Source: an uncultured Granulosicoccaceae bacterium (GTDB lineage Bacteria; Pseudomonadota; Gammaproteobacteria; Granulosicoccales; Granulosicoccaceae). From it: a DNA stretch of 64,000 nucleotides. Every line of letters begins with the position of its first letter. Position 1 is the stretch's first letter. The stretch spans positions 1 through 64,000 of the forward strand of contig CALAJN010000003.1 in NCBI GenBank assembly GCA_937922675.1, given 5' to 3'. Under the pieces are notes generated by a model that was given only the letters and a program-made list of their open reading frames with translations, had not been told where the DNA came from and did not search any database. The position numbers and the translations under genes were made by a program. This document shows positions 17,314-26,149 of this stretch, piece after piece.

Positions 17314-18120
17314 GTGTCCGAGTTACTGATAGAAAATTTGTCCATGCGCTTTGAGCTACCCAATGGGGGGGCTGTGCAGGCATTGAAGAACGTCAGCCTC
17401 GAGCTGAAATCCGGTGAGTTGCTCAGTGTTCTCGGACCGTCCGGTTGCGGTAAAACCACGCTGCTGAACATTGTTGCAGGCTTTTTGGCACCGACAGAGG
17501 GCCAGGTCGTTCTCAATGGCGCACCGGTTACCGGTCCGGCGCCTGAGCGCGGAATGGTGTTTCAGCAAGGGGCACTGTTTGAGTGGATGAGCGTGCGCAA
17601 GAACGTCTCTTTTGGGCCTGACATGAAGGGCGTGCCGAAAGTTGAAAGCGCCAGGACAGTGGATCGTTTGCTGGATATCGTTGGTCTGCAAGACTTCAAG
17701 GAAAAGATGGTCTACGAGCTGTCCGGCGGGATGCAACAACGTGTGGCGCTGGCACGATGCCTGGCTAACGAACCGGACGTCATCTTGATGGATGAGCCGC
17801 TGGGTGCTCTGGATGCGCTGACCCGCGAGAAGATGCAATCACTGGTGCTTGATCTCTGGAAGGAGACCGGCAAGACCATCATCCTGATCACGCATTCTGT
17901 TGAGGAGGCCTTGTTGCTCGGCGAGCGACTAGTGGTAATGGCACCCCGTCCCGGGCGCATACACAAGGAATACCGTTTGCCCTTTGCAGATCTTGGCGTA
18001 GGTAACGATTTACGCGAGGTCAAGAAGCATCCGGATTACGCCACCACCCGCGAGCAGATCCTGTCGATGATCTGGGAGATGGAAGAGGAGATCATGGGCC
18101 GAACCGAGGACGAGTCATGA
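17314..18120 (+). CDS. ABC transporter ATP-binding protein, TauB-like
   Basis: The 268-residue ATPase has Walker A GPSGCGKT, signature LSGGMQQR, Walker B VILMDEPLGALDALTREKMQ and a H-loop (ITHSVEEAL), matching the nitrate/sulfonate/taurine ATPases. GTG 17314 is preferred because GGAG lies seven bases ahead; an in-frame GTG at 17299 has no such site. The C-terminal 40 residues, with a DLREVKKHPDYATTREQI stretch, are typical of this family. Its stop overlaps the permease start by four bases. Confidence 0.87.
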   Translation: MSELLIENLSMRFELPNGGAVQALKNVSLELKSGELLSVLGPSGCGKTTLLNIVAGFLAPTEGQVVLNGAPVTGPAPERGMVFQQGALFEWMSVRKNVSFGPDMKGVPKVESARTVDRLLDIVGLQDFKEKMVYELSGGMQQRVALARCLANEPDVILMDEPLGALDALTREKMQSLVLDLWKETGKTIILITHSVEEALLLGERLVVMAPRPGRIHKEYRLPFADLGVGNDLREVKKHPDYATTREQILSMIWEMEEEIMGRTEDES

Positions 18121-19427
18121 CAGGTTTTCTGGTACTCGCTGTCTACATTGCGTTGTTTGCAGCCAGCTTGCTGATTGTCAATTGGGTTACGCGCAGCTTT
18201 TTCAACAAGTCTGACTACACGGCACTCAAGACCGTCACCTTTGGCGATGAGAGTGCGGTACGTGCCAACCGCGTTGCCAGCGTCCTGTCGGTACTCGCCA
18301 TACTTGCGCTGTGGATCGCTTTCACCAATTCGACCTTGCCCTTTCCGCAAGCGAAGGGGCCGTACGACGGTCAATTTTCGTTCACCTACACCTCAACTCT
18401 TGAAGACGGCCGCAGGGATGATGCCGAGGTAGTCGTGTTGGTGCACAAGGAAGACTTGCAGTTGAGCCGCGATGAAGAGGGCAAACCCTTGCGGTTGCCG
18501 TCCAAGCCCGAGGTAGAGGCGGGTGATGGCTTTGCCAGGAACGATAGCTTGATCATCCCACGCTATGGCTCAAAGATCATCAGCGTCTTCGGCAACGACG
18601 AGTTCAAGCGCGGCGACGGCGCCAAGGTGACGCACCTCAACGGTCAGGCTGTCGATCCGGGCGATCGATTGGAGCTGGAACAGGGCGTCTTGTCACTCAC
18701 GCCGAAGGGCGGCGTGTTTTTCGAGCCTGCCACAGGCTTTCGTATGGCACGTTTGTACTTGCCAGCACCGGAGGTCACCACCAACCGCTTTCTTGAGCTC
18801 AATGCCGACGGCTACCGCAATTTCACCCTGCTGGAGCACACCTGGGCGTCGCTGCAGCGTGTGCTTTTCGGGTTCTTCTTCGGCGCGCTGCTGGGTATCC
18901 CGCTCGGCTACGCCATGGGCTTGACCAATTGGGCGCGTGGCTGGTTTGACCCGATCGTTGAGTTCATGCGTCCGGTGCCGCCCTTGGCATTGATCCCGCT
19001 GATGATTATCTGGTTCGGGATTGGCGAGGAGTCCAAGGTCATCCTGCTGTTTCTCGCAGCGCTCTGGATCATGGCAATTGCTGCGCGGGCTGGCGTGTCC
19101 GGCGTGGCCATCGCCAAGGTGCATGCCGCTTATTCACTGGGTGCCAGCAAGTCGCAGATTCTGCGCAAGGTCATCATTCCAAACTCACTACCTGAGATCT
19201 TCACCGGTGCACGAGTTGCCATGGGTGTGTGCTGGGGAACGGTAGTCGCCGCTGAATTGGTAGCTGCCGAGAAGGGCCTCGGCATGATGATCATGGTTGC
19301 CTCAAAGTTTCAGCTGACCGATATCGTTATCGTCGGCATCATCCTGATCGGTATTATCGGGTTCCTCATTGATGTCGTCATCCGATCACTTGAGATGTGG
19401 TTGGTCCCGTGGAAGGGCAAGGTCTGA
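18117..19427 (+). CDS. ABC transporter permease, TauC-like, with a large periplasmic insert
   Basis: The 436-residue protein is much longer than usual TauC/SsuC permeases (about 250-280). Residues 4-24 and 53-70 are membrane helices. Residues about 71-240 form a soluble, beta-rich segment predicted to face the periplasm. From about 241 on is a normal BPD_transp_1 permease, with the EAA loop LGASKSQILRKVIIP at 341-355. The insert has no family I recognise. The gene is coupled to the ATPase gene by an ATGA overlap and ends the operon. Confidence 0.83.
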   Translation: MTGFLVLAVYIALFAASLLIVNWVTRSFFNKSDYTALKTVTFGDESAVRANRVASVLSVLAILALWIAFTNSTLPFPQAKGPYDGQFSFTYTSTLEDGRRDDAEVVVLVHKEDLQLSRDEEGKPLRLPSKPEVEAGDGFARNDSLIIPRYGSKIISVFGNDEFKRGDGAKVTHLNGQAVDPGDRLELEQGVLSLTPKGGVFFEPATGFRMARLYLPAPEVTTNRFLELNADGYRNFTLLEHTWASLQRVLFGFFFGALLGIPLGYAMGLTNWARGWFDPIVEFMRPVPPLALIPLMIIWFGIGEESKVILLFLAALWIMAIAARAGVSGVAIAKVHAAYSLGASKSQILRKVIIPNSLPEIFTGARVAMGVCWGTVVAAELVAAEKGLGMMIMVASKFQLTDIVIVGIILIGIIGFLIDVVIRSLEMWLVPWKGKV

Positions 19428-19541
19428 TCGCTCGCCGTGCGAGGCTGGCAGGTCATACGTTATTGACATGATCTGATTGCACTTTGACTGCGGTGGCGCG
19501 TAGAGTGTTGCCTGGTCGCTAGTCGGAACAAGGAGGTTCCC

Positions 19542-21059
19542 ATGTCGTTATCAGTCGTGCGCACCTGCGCGCTGGATGGTGTCTTTCCACGTCAGGTGGA
19601 TGTGGAAGTGCACATCGGGCGCGGTCTGCCGTCGATGTCCATCGTCGGTCTGCCTCGATCCGAGGTGCGTGAGAGTCGTGACAGGGTGCGCGCCGCCCTG
19701 GATCATCTGGGCTTTGCAATGCCCCAGGTTCGGGTGACAGTCAATCTTGCCCCAGCCGATGTGCCCAAGCGCGGAGGCTCCTTCGATCTACCGATCGCTA
19801 TCGGTTTGCTGGCAGCGAGTGGTCAGATAGAGCAGCGAGTGCTCAAGCGGCGAGTATTTCTCGGCGAGCTGGGTCTGGGCGGCGAGCTGCGCGCCATTCG
19901 CGGTGCCTTGCCAGTAGCCTTGTCTCTTGCTGATAGCCCGTCGGCTCTGGTGCTACCGAATGACAACTACGAAGAGGCGCGCCTGTCCGCACGCACGCGG
20001 CTGTTGACGGCAAGCACGCTTGCTGAGCTGCACGACCTGTTGTGTCAGGATGTCGAGGCCAGTCCCGGGGTCGCGATGCCAGATGAGGCCGGCTGGGAGC
20101 CAGGGCCGGATCTTGAGGATGTCGAGGGTCAGTTGATGGCTCGTCGCGCACTGGAAATCGCCGCAGCGGGTGAGCATTCACTGCTGATGACGGGCCCCCC
20201 CGGGTCTGGTAAGTCCATGCTGGCACATCGGCTACCAGGACTCAGGCCGCCTCTGACCGAAAGCGAAGCGATGGAGACAGCGGCTATTGCCTCGGTCTCT
20301 CACGGGGGGTTCTCGATGCAGCGCTGGCGACAACGGCCGCTGCGCGCGCCACATCACACAGCCTCCGCTGTGGCCTTGGTTGGCGGTGGTGCTGGCCCCT
20401 CTCCGGGCGAGATATCGCTGGCGCACAACGGCGTGTTGTTTCTTGACGAGATCGCAGAGTTTTCCAGAACAGTGCTGGATGTTCTGCGTGAGCCGTTGGA
20501 GACAGGGCGTATTCAGGTCTCGCGTGCAGCACGACAGGCAGAATTTCCTGCTCGATTCCAATTGGTGGCCGCCATGAATCCCTGTCCCTGCGGGCACGCG
20601 CTGGATCCAACACGTTGTCGATGTCGGGCCGAGGACGTTCGTCGGTATCAGGCGCGCTTGTCGGGCCCCTTGCTGGACAGAATCGACATGGTGGTTGCCA
20701 TGCAGCCCTGCGCGCTTGATTCTGTGAGTGTGGCCGCGCCGCCAGAATCATCTGCCGTGGTGCGCAAGCGTGTGCTGGCAGCCATCGAGCGGCGACAGCA
20801 ACGCATGGCTCGGACCGCGCCTATGGCCGATCCAGGTCGCGCCGGCGCTGATCCCGGTGGGTCCTGGTTGCGGCTTGATCGCTCGGCCGAGGACTGCCTG
20901 AGGGCGACAGTTGCACGGCTGCAGCTTTCGCGTCGTGCGCGGCATCGTGTTTTGAGCGTGGCCCGAACCATCGCAGATCTAGCCGAGTGTGCAACGGTCT
21001 CGGACGTGCACATGAATGAAGCCCTCGCGTATCGGGTGGCACCGGGCGCCGTTGTCTGA
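19542..21059 (+). CDS. comM: YifB/ComM family Mg-chelatase-like AAA+ ATPase
   Basis: The 505-residue protein has an N-terminal ChlI-type domain (GLPSMSIVGLPRSEVRESRDRV without break in the family pattern). It then has Walker A GPPGSGKS at 218-225, Walker B LFLDEI near 299-304, a cysteine-rich NPCPCG...CRC segment near 346-362 and the C-terminal Mg_chelatase_C domain. In Vibrio and Haemophilus ComM is a hexameric helicase that promotes branch migration during natural transformation. Transformation genes elsewhere in this genome cannot be judged. The start has AGGAGG upstream; the gene seems to stand alone. Confidence 0.9.
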   Translation: MSLSVVRTCALDGVFPRQVDVEVHIGRGLPSMSIVGLPRSEVRESRDRVRAALDHLGFAMPQVRVTVNLAPADVPKRGGSFDLPIAIGLLAASGQIEQRVLKRRVFLGELGLGGELRAIRGALPVALSLADSPSALVLPNDNYEEARLSARTRLLTASTLAELHDLLCQDVEASPGVAMPDEAGWEPGPDLEDVEGQLMARRALEIAAAGEHSLLMTGPPGSGKSMLAHRLPGLRPPLTESEAMETAAIASVSHGGFSMQRWRQRPLRAPHHTASAVALVGGGAGPSPGEISLAHNGVLFLDEIAEFSRTVLDVLREPLETGRIQVSRAARQAEFPARFQLVAAMNPCPCGHALDPTRCRCRAEDVRRYQARLSGPLLDRIDMVVAMQPCALDSVSVAAPPESSAVVRKRVLAAIERRQQRMARTAPMADPGRAGADPGGSWLRLDRSAEDCLRATVARLQLSRRARHRVLSVARTIADLAECATVSDVHMNEALAYRVAPGAVV

Positions 21060-21208
21060 AGGTAGAGATCAGTCGGCGGTTGTGACGTAGCGCACGGTAT
21101 CGAGCCGCATTGCCCGTGCCGGTTAAATGACGCTTTGGTAGCGTGCCGTGTTTCCCCAACGCCTTGCGTTTTGTGGAGCTATCATCAGGAGATGATGAGG
21201 AACGGCGC

Positions 21209-23089
21209 GTGCGCGTAGCAACCTACACAGAATCGACAGCGGTGACGCGCAGCTCCATTGCCGGTCTGCTCCTGTTGGTCGTCACGATACTGCTGGGCAG
21301 TACCGCTGTGCTGCAGCTCGTACAGCAACTGGCACCAGCGCTCAGTAGCGCAGTCACGCTGATGTGGCTGAGTGCCTATTCAGCCGCCTTCGTCGGTCTC
21401 ATGGTGGGGCACGGGATCAACTGGATATTCTGGCTGACGCGATACCGAATCCTTTTGGTCGTGCTGATGTTTGGAACCATGGCCTCCATTGCCTGGGCCT
21501 ACGACACACAACTGTCGATTGAGCGAACCGTGCATCTGGTGGGTTCAACCCTGATCGCTTTCTACATCGGTTTTACGGTACCTCTGCTGAATACACTGCG
21601 TACGCTCGCTGTTGTACTGGGAGTCCTTTTCCTCGCAAGCGTTGCGGCTGCCTTGTTCATGCCTGCTCTGGGTCTTGAACCCTACGAAGGCAGGCAAGTG
21701 TGGCGTGGCATCCTGAATTCAAAAAATGCGCTCGGCTTCTGGTCGGCTGTTGGTGTGCTGCTCTATCTGACGCTTAGCGATTCAGTGCGCACAGCCAGTA
21801 TGCGCATGCTTTGCTATCTGATGGCAGCGGTGAGTCTTGTGCTGCTCGTGTTCAGCCAATCGGCAACCTCCTTGCTCGTCATGATCGTCGCCGGTGGTGT
21901 TTCCCTGTACCTGTTTATCGCTGCCCGTTTCAGGTTGGGTTTCATCGCGATGATGATGCTTGCAATACTGATGGTCGGTCTGATTGTGCTCATCGGTAGC
22001 AACATCAACTCGGCCGAGCTGGTTGGGCGCTCTGATGATCTGACCGGTCGAGGTGAAGTCTGGCGTCAGACATGGCAGTTGATCATGCAGCGCCCCATGA
22101 CTGGTTTTGGCTACGGTGTGCTGTGGTTTCCCTCAGAGGAGACCAGTTGGATTCAGGAGTCGCTGACCGACTTTACCTGGACGGTGCACCACGCACACAA
22201 TGGTTTTTTGCAGGTTGCATCAGAGATCGGATTGCCGTTGGCAGTGGTTGCCTTGTTATGGGTTGTGCAACAGCTGATCGAAATTCTGTATTGCCAGTAT
22301 CAACGGCAGCAAGTAGGCGTGTTGTTCGTGTTGGCCTTCGCGATTTCCTACTTGTTGAGCAATTTCTCTGAAGCTCGTTTTCTAGTCAACCGTGAGCTGT
22401 TCTGGATACTGTTCATTGCATTGCCAATCAGCATGTTGCGCCAGATCAATATTCAGGCCCCGATATCGGCGTCGCATGGGCCAGGCGTACTGCCGGGTTC
22501 GGCGACGGCTGTACCTGTTGCAGGTGTGCCAGCTGTCGGTTTGCAGGCCGGCGGTATGAGCGCCGCTACCACTTCCGCTGCCACAAGTCCTGCGCCAGCT
22601 ACCTTGTCTGCTGAGGATCACAGTGCGCAGGACACGGCGCCACCGGCCGCTTCAGCAGCGAATCACACCGATACTGATGCGGCTTATGCCCAGCTAGATC
22701 AGCAGCCAGAACGCGACGCCAGCCAATGGTCTGAGGAAGACTTTGATTCCACCATCAGTACCTTGACCATTGCAGATGCCGATATCGATCTCGGTGAGCC
22801 CACGGGCTTGTTCGGCTCTACCGATGGCTTGCCGGATGGTCCTTTGCGCGCACCGATGAACCAGGTGCACGACGTGTCGACTGGTACAGACTGGAGCTCG
22901 CCGCTGAAGGGGGACAACGTGGCAGCAGAGCCTTTGGCTCCGGCCTTTACCGATGACTTTGACATGCTCGAAGACAAGGGGGAGCAGCTGATGAAAGCAC
23001 TTGATTTTGCTGATCCTGACTCATCAGACCCTGACATGCCGGATGAGATCGCTGAGCGATACAAGCGTCGTGGCATTGGTGGGTCCTAG
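21209..23089 (+). CDS. O-antigen-ligase-like (Wzy_C/WaaL) membrane protein with long tail
   Basis: From GTG 21209 the product is 626 residues. The first 410 or so contain about ten to twelve membrane helices and a large periplasmic loop with DDLTGRGEVWRQTWQ and TVHHAHNGFLQVASEIGLPL, the pattern of the O-antigen ligase/polymerase family. Such enzymes join or polymerise glycans at the periplasmic face. The last 215 residues are soluble, first rich in Ala, Pro, Ser and Thr, then acidic, and end in a basic RYKRRGIGGS. GTG 21209 is chosen because GAGG lies eight bases ahead; the frame is open to 21143. The glycan substrate is unknown, and no polysaccharide genes are adjacent. Confidence 0.75.
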   Translation: MRVATYTESTAVTRSSIAGLLLLVVTILLGSTAVLQLVQQLAPALSSAVTLMWLSAYSAAFVGLMVGHGINWIFWLTRYRILLVVLMFGTMASIAWAYDTQLSIERTVHLVGSTLIAFYIGFTVPLLNTLRTLAVVLGVLFLASVAAALFMPALGLEPYEGRQVWRGILNSKNALGFWSAVGVLLYLTLSDSVRTASMRMLCYLMAAVSLVLLVFSQSATSLLVMIVAGGVSLYLFIAARFRLGFIAMMMLAILMVGLIVLIGSNINSAELVGRSDDLTGRGEVWRQTWQLIMQRPMTGFGYGVLWFPSEETSWIQESLTDFTWTVHHAHNGFLQVASEIGLPLAVVALLWVVQQLIEILYCQYQRQQVGVLFVLAFAISYLLSNFSEARFLVNRELFWILFIALPISMLRQINIQAPISASHGPGVLPGSATAVPVAGVPAVGLQAGGMSAATTSAATSPAPATLSAEDHSAQDTAPPAASAANHTDTDAAYAQLDQQPERDASQWSEEDFDSTISTLTIADADIDLGEPTGLFGSTDGLPDGPLRAPMNQVHDVSTGTDWSSPLKGDNVAAEPLAPAFTDDFDMLEDKGEQLMKALDFADPDSSDPDMPDEIAERYKRRGIGGS

Positions 23090-23122
23090 CGACCGTTGTG
23101 GTGGCGTGAGGCGTCGTCGCGC

Positions 23123-24406
23123 ATGACTGAAAACGCCTACTTTGACAACGCAGCGACGACTTGGCCCAAACCCGAGTTGGTCTACACACTGATGGATCGC
23201 TTTGCGCGAGACATTGGTGTCAACGCTGGTAGAGGCTCTCATGCCTTGGCCGCTGATGCCGAAAGTCTGGTGCGCCAGACGCGCTCCATGCTGGGTGCCT
23301 TTGTCGGGTACGCAGGGCCTGCAGAGCGCGTGATCTTTGCGTCCAATGGTACGGATGCGCTCAATACAGCAATCAGCGGACTGGTCCCTGATGGTGCTCA
23401 TGTTGTCACCACAAGTCTGGAACACAATGCCGTCGCACGAGTTCTCAATCATGCGGTGAAAGAACGTTCCCTGCTCACAAGCGTTGCGAGAAGTGATCCG
23501 GCAGGATATGTGTCAGCCGGTGCCATAGCCGAAGCGCTACGGGACGATACGCGAGCGCTCATCGTCAATCATGCTTCCAATGTCGTTGGAACTGTGCAGC
23601 CGCTTGATGAGATTGCAGCCCTCGCACGACGGGCTGGTGTGCCGATCATCCTTGACGCCGCCCAGACTGTCGGAGTCGTGCCCATCGACATGGACCAAAG
23701 GGGGTTGGCTGTGGTTGCCTTTGCGGGTCATAAAGGCCTGTTTGGGCCTATGGGTAGTGCTGCCTTGGTAGTGGCCGAAGGTGTTGAGTTGCAGCCAAAG
23801 CGCTTTGGCGGAACGGGCGTGGATTCCGCATCGCCCTTGCAGCCCCATCCACTTCCGTGGCGCTTGGAACCCGGTACTCTCGGTATGCCTGCCATAGCGG
23901 GCTTGCATGCGGCACAGCTCTGGTTTCGATCTCTGGGTGAGCACCTTCTGGCTGGCAGTGATGCACACGAGTGGCAACCGCCACAATACGCAAACATGGA
24001 TCAAGCACTGGACGCTGCTGAAAGCGTGCCTCGCGCAGAACACGCCATGGCGTGCGAGCGTGCAATCCGGCACGTGCATGCTGTTGAGCTCAGGCACATC
24101 CAGGCTATCGAGCAGATGCTGGATCGTTCACGTGGGGTGCGCGTTCTGGGTGGTGCTCGCGATCGAGATCGTGTGGCAACCTTGTCTCTGGTGCATGACC
24201 AGATGGATTCTCAACAGATGGCAGATCGACTGGATGCCGATCATCACGTGTGCTGTCGGGCAGGCCTGCAGTGCGCGCCTTGGGCACACGAGACGATGGG
24301 CACACATGAGTCTGGCGGGAGCGTGAGATTGTCGCCGGGCTACTTCACTACAGAGTCAGACCTTGCCCGGCTTGCTGCTGGCCTGGCTGATGTATTTGGC
24401 GATTAA
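23123..24406 (+). CDS. Cysteine-desulfurase-like PLP enzyme (aminotransferase class V)
   Basis: The 427-residue protein begins YFDNAATTWPKPE and has the cofactor lysine in AFAGHKGLFGP, a histidine in TSLEHNAVAR and a late cysteine in CRAGLQCAPWAHE. These match the SufS-like group (EF2568 type) that can release sulfur from cysteine. It carries about 45 extra residues near positions 275-318 compared with what I expect for the family. No sufBCD, sufE or iscU gene is next to it, so its sulfur acceptor is unknown. ATG 23123 gives the conserved N-terminus. The stop touches the stop of the convergent CAP-domain gene. Confidence 0.83.
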   Translation: MTENAYFDNAATTWPKPELVYTLMDRFARDIGVNAGRGSHALAADAESLVRQTRSMLGAFVGYAGPAERVIFASNGTDALNTAISGLVPDGAHVVTTSLEHNAVARVLNHAVKERSLLTSVARSDPAGYVSAGAIAEALRDDTRALIVNHASNVVGTVQPLDEIAALARRAGVPIILDAAQTVGVVPIDMDQRGLAVVAFAGHKGLFGPMGSAALVVAEGVELQPKRFGGTGVDSASPLQPHPLPWRLEPGTLGMPAIAGLHAAQLWFRSLGEHLLAGSDAHEWQPPQYANMDQALDAAESVPRAEHAMACERAIRHVHAVELRHIQAIEQMLDRSRGVRVLGGARDRDRVATLSLVHDQMDSQQMADRLDADHHVCCRAGLQCAPWAHETMGTHESGGSVRLSPGYFTTESDLARLAAGLADVFGD

Positions 24407-25144
24407 TCATCGCTCGTTGCCAAACACCTGCGTCCAATAGGTGCCATACGAGCTGTCTGTCTCGGTCACGCAGGCAACAGCGACATCGCTGTAGTCAGCT
24501 TGCATCAGATTGCGACAATGCCCCGGACTGTCTATCCAGCCTTGCATGGCAACGCGAAACGAGGGCTGACCGGCTGCGATGTTCTCGCCTACCAGGTTCC
24601 ATTCATAGCCTTGTGTGGTCGCTCGATCGCTGACACTGCTGCCATCGGTGCCGGTATGGCTGAAGATATCGTGAGTGGCAAGATCTTGCGAGTGAACAAC
24701 TGCTGCGGCTTCAAGCTGATCATTCCAGCTCAACGATGTAGTTGCCGGGTACCACTCACTGCCGCACTGCCGTCCAGTAGCGCGGGTTTCGTTGATCAGC
24801 TCGAGGATGCTCAGCCTGTCCTCGAGGTCTACAGCACCACAAGTGACAGTTTGGCTCGCACTGATTGAGCCTGTGGCCAATGACTCATTGTCAGCTGTCC
24901 CGGCATCGGTAGAGTTGGCAGTGTGTGCAGGCGCGGCTTGAACGGAATTGTTCTGATCAGCGGCTGCACCGATTTCAGGGCCGGCCGCTGTGCCTGAGGT
25001 GTTGGCGTCTGTCGAGGCTTGATTGTCAAACACCGGTGAGCTGGCACTGCAGCCTGCGCCCAGTATGGCTGCCATGCTCAGGCCAGCCGCAATCCCGGCA
25101 CGGCGACTTGCATATGACCAACAAGAGTTGTGTGGTGAACGCAT
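24407..25144 (-). CDS. CAP (SCP/PR1)-domain lipoprotein
   Basis: The 245-residue product has a signal peptide with lipobox LGAGC (cysteine 32). A low-complexity Ala/Ser/Thr/Asn linker runs to about residue 115. The CAP domain follows: LELINETRATGRQCG, HSQDLATHDIFSHTGTDG, NLVGENIAAGQ and WIDSPGHCRNLM, ending in YGTYWTQVFG. Two pairs of cysteines may form disulfides. Bacterial CAP proteins are secreted; their activity is mostly unknown. ATG 25144 is chosen because the upstream extension to 25285 has no signal character. It is the last gene of the leftward group that begins at 28221. Confidence 0.85.
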   Translation of the reverse strand: MRSPHNSCWSYASRRAGIAAGLSMAAILGAGCSASSPVFDNQASTDANTSGTAAGPEIGAAADQNNSVQAAPAHTANSTDAGTADNESLATGSISASQTVTCGAVDLEDRLSILELINETRATGRQCGSEWYPATTSLSWNDQLEAAAVVHSQDLATHDIFSHTGTDGSSVSDRATTQGYEWNLVGENIAAGQPSFRVAMQGWIDSPGHCRNLMQADYSDVAVACVTETDSSYGTYWTQVFGNER

Positions 25145-25226
25145 GGTCTCGTTTTGTTTGTCCCTGCTGTTGTGGCGACAGCTGATGAGCTGAGCTTTAA
25201 TCTGCAGCGTGATTATTGCCATCGCG

Positions 25227-26138
25227 TCAGGTGAAACCATTGGCGCGTAGCAGGGCAAGGCCGGCTGTGTAGGTAAACACACCAAACAGGGCGGTCACTG
25301 CGATAATTTCGGCGGCGAGCTTGCCGTGACGGGTCAATCGGCTGGCGATGACATAACTTGCGGTCGCTGTAGGTGATGCGGCGAGACAAAACAGGATGCC
25401 GATACGTTCATCTCGCAAACCCGCTGCGAGCCCGAGCCCGACCAACAGCGCAGGAGAGATGACCAGCTTGAAGATCGAGGCCAAAGCCAGTGAGAGGCGA
25501 TGCTCTGACAAGCTCTTGAGCTCCAGGCTGGCGCCAATGCATATCAGTGCTACCGGTAGTGCCAGCGCAGTCAGGTAATCAGCCGTACTGACCATGATCG
25601 CAGGTGTTGGAACGCCCAGTAGCGATCCGGCAGAACCTGCAGCGATGCCAATCAATATCGGGTTGCGCACAATCTGCCCCACAGCGCCCGAGGAATCCAG
25701 CAACCAGATGGCAACAAGGTTGTACACCGTAGTCACGATAGCGATATACACGGCAATCATCGGTAGCGTCTTTGTACCGTAGGTGGCAAGCGCCAACGCG
25801 ATACCCAGAATGGCAAGATTGCCGCGGTAACTACCTTGCACAAACACACCGCGTTGATCCTCTGGCAAGAGGCGCCCAACGAGCAAGGCCGTGGCGATGA
25901 TAATGAGTGTGCCGCCGACGCCAATGGCTGCCATCACAGGGTCGAATGCGGCAGAGATAGGGCGGGTTACGATGGCAAAGTAGAGCATCACAGGCAGTGC
26001 CACCGTGTAGACCAGTGCATTCGCCTGACGTATGAATTCCTGATCGATCAGGCCAACCCGTCGCACTAAAGTGCCCAAGGCGAGCAGCAGTAGAATAGGG
26101 CCGGTAATACCAAATGCGAAGCTGAGTTGATCGATCAC
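25227..26138 (-). CDS. AEC-family (auxin efflux carrier-like) transporter
   Basis: The 303-residue protein has about ten membrane helices of the AEC/MleP permease family. Recognisable parts are LLLALGTLVRRVGLI at the first helix, FVQGSYRGNLAILGIALA in the middle and RNPILIGIAAG plus ALICIGASLELKSL further on. Relatives export or import organic acids such as malate or malonate; the substrate here is unknown. GTG 26138 is chosen because it gives the normal length and lies 11 bp past the stop of the PqiA-like gene; the frame is open further upstream to 26372. Confidence 0.85.
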   Translation of the reverse strand: MIDQLSFAFGITGPILLLLALGTLVRRVGLIDQEFIRQANALVYTVALPVMLYFAIVTRPISAAFDPVMAAIGVGGTLIIIATALLVGRLLPEDQRGVFVQGSYRGNLAILGIALALATYGTKTLPMIAVYIAIVTTVYNLVAIWLLDSSGAVGQIVRNPILIGIAAGSAGSLLGVPTPAIMVSTADYLTALALPVALICIGASLELKSLSEHRLSLALASIFKLVISPALLVGLGLAAGLRDERIGILFCLAASPTATASYVIASRLTRHGKLAAEIIAVTALFGVFTYTAGLALLRANGFT

Positions 26139-26149
26139 CGGGTTCAGGC

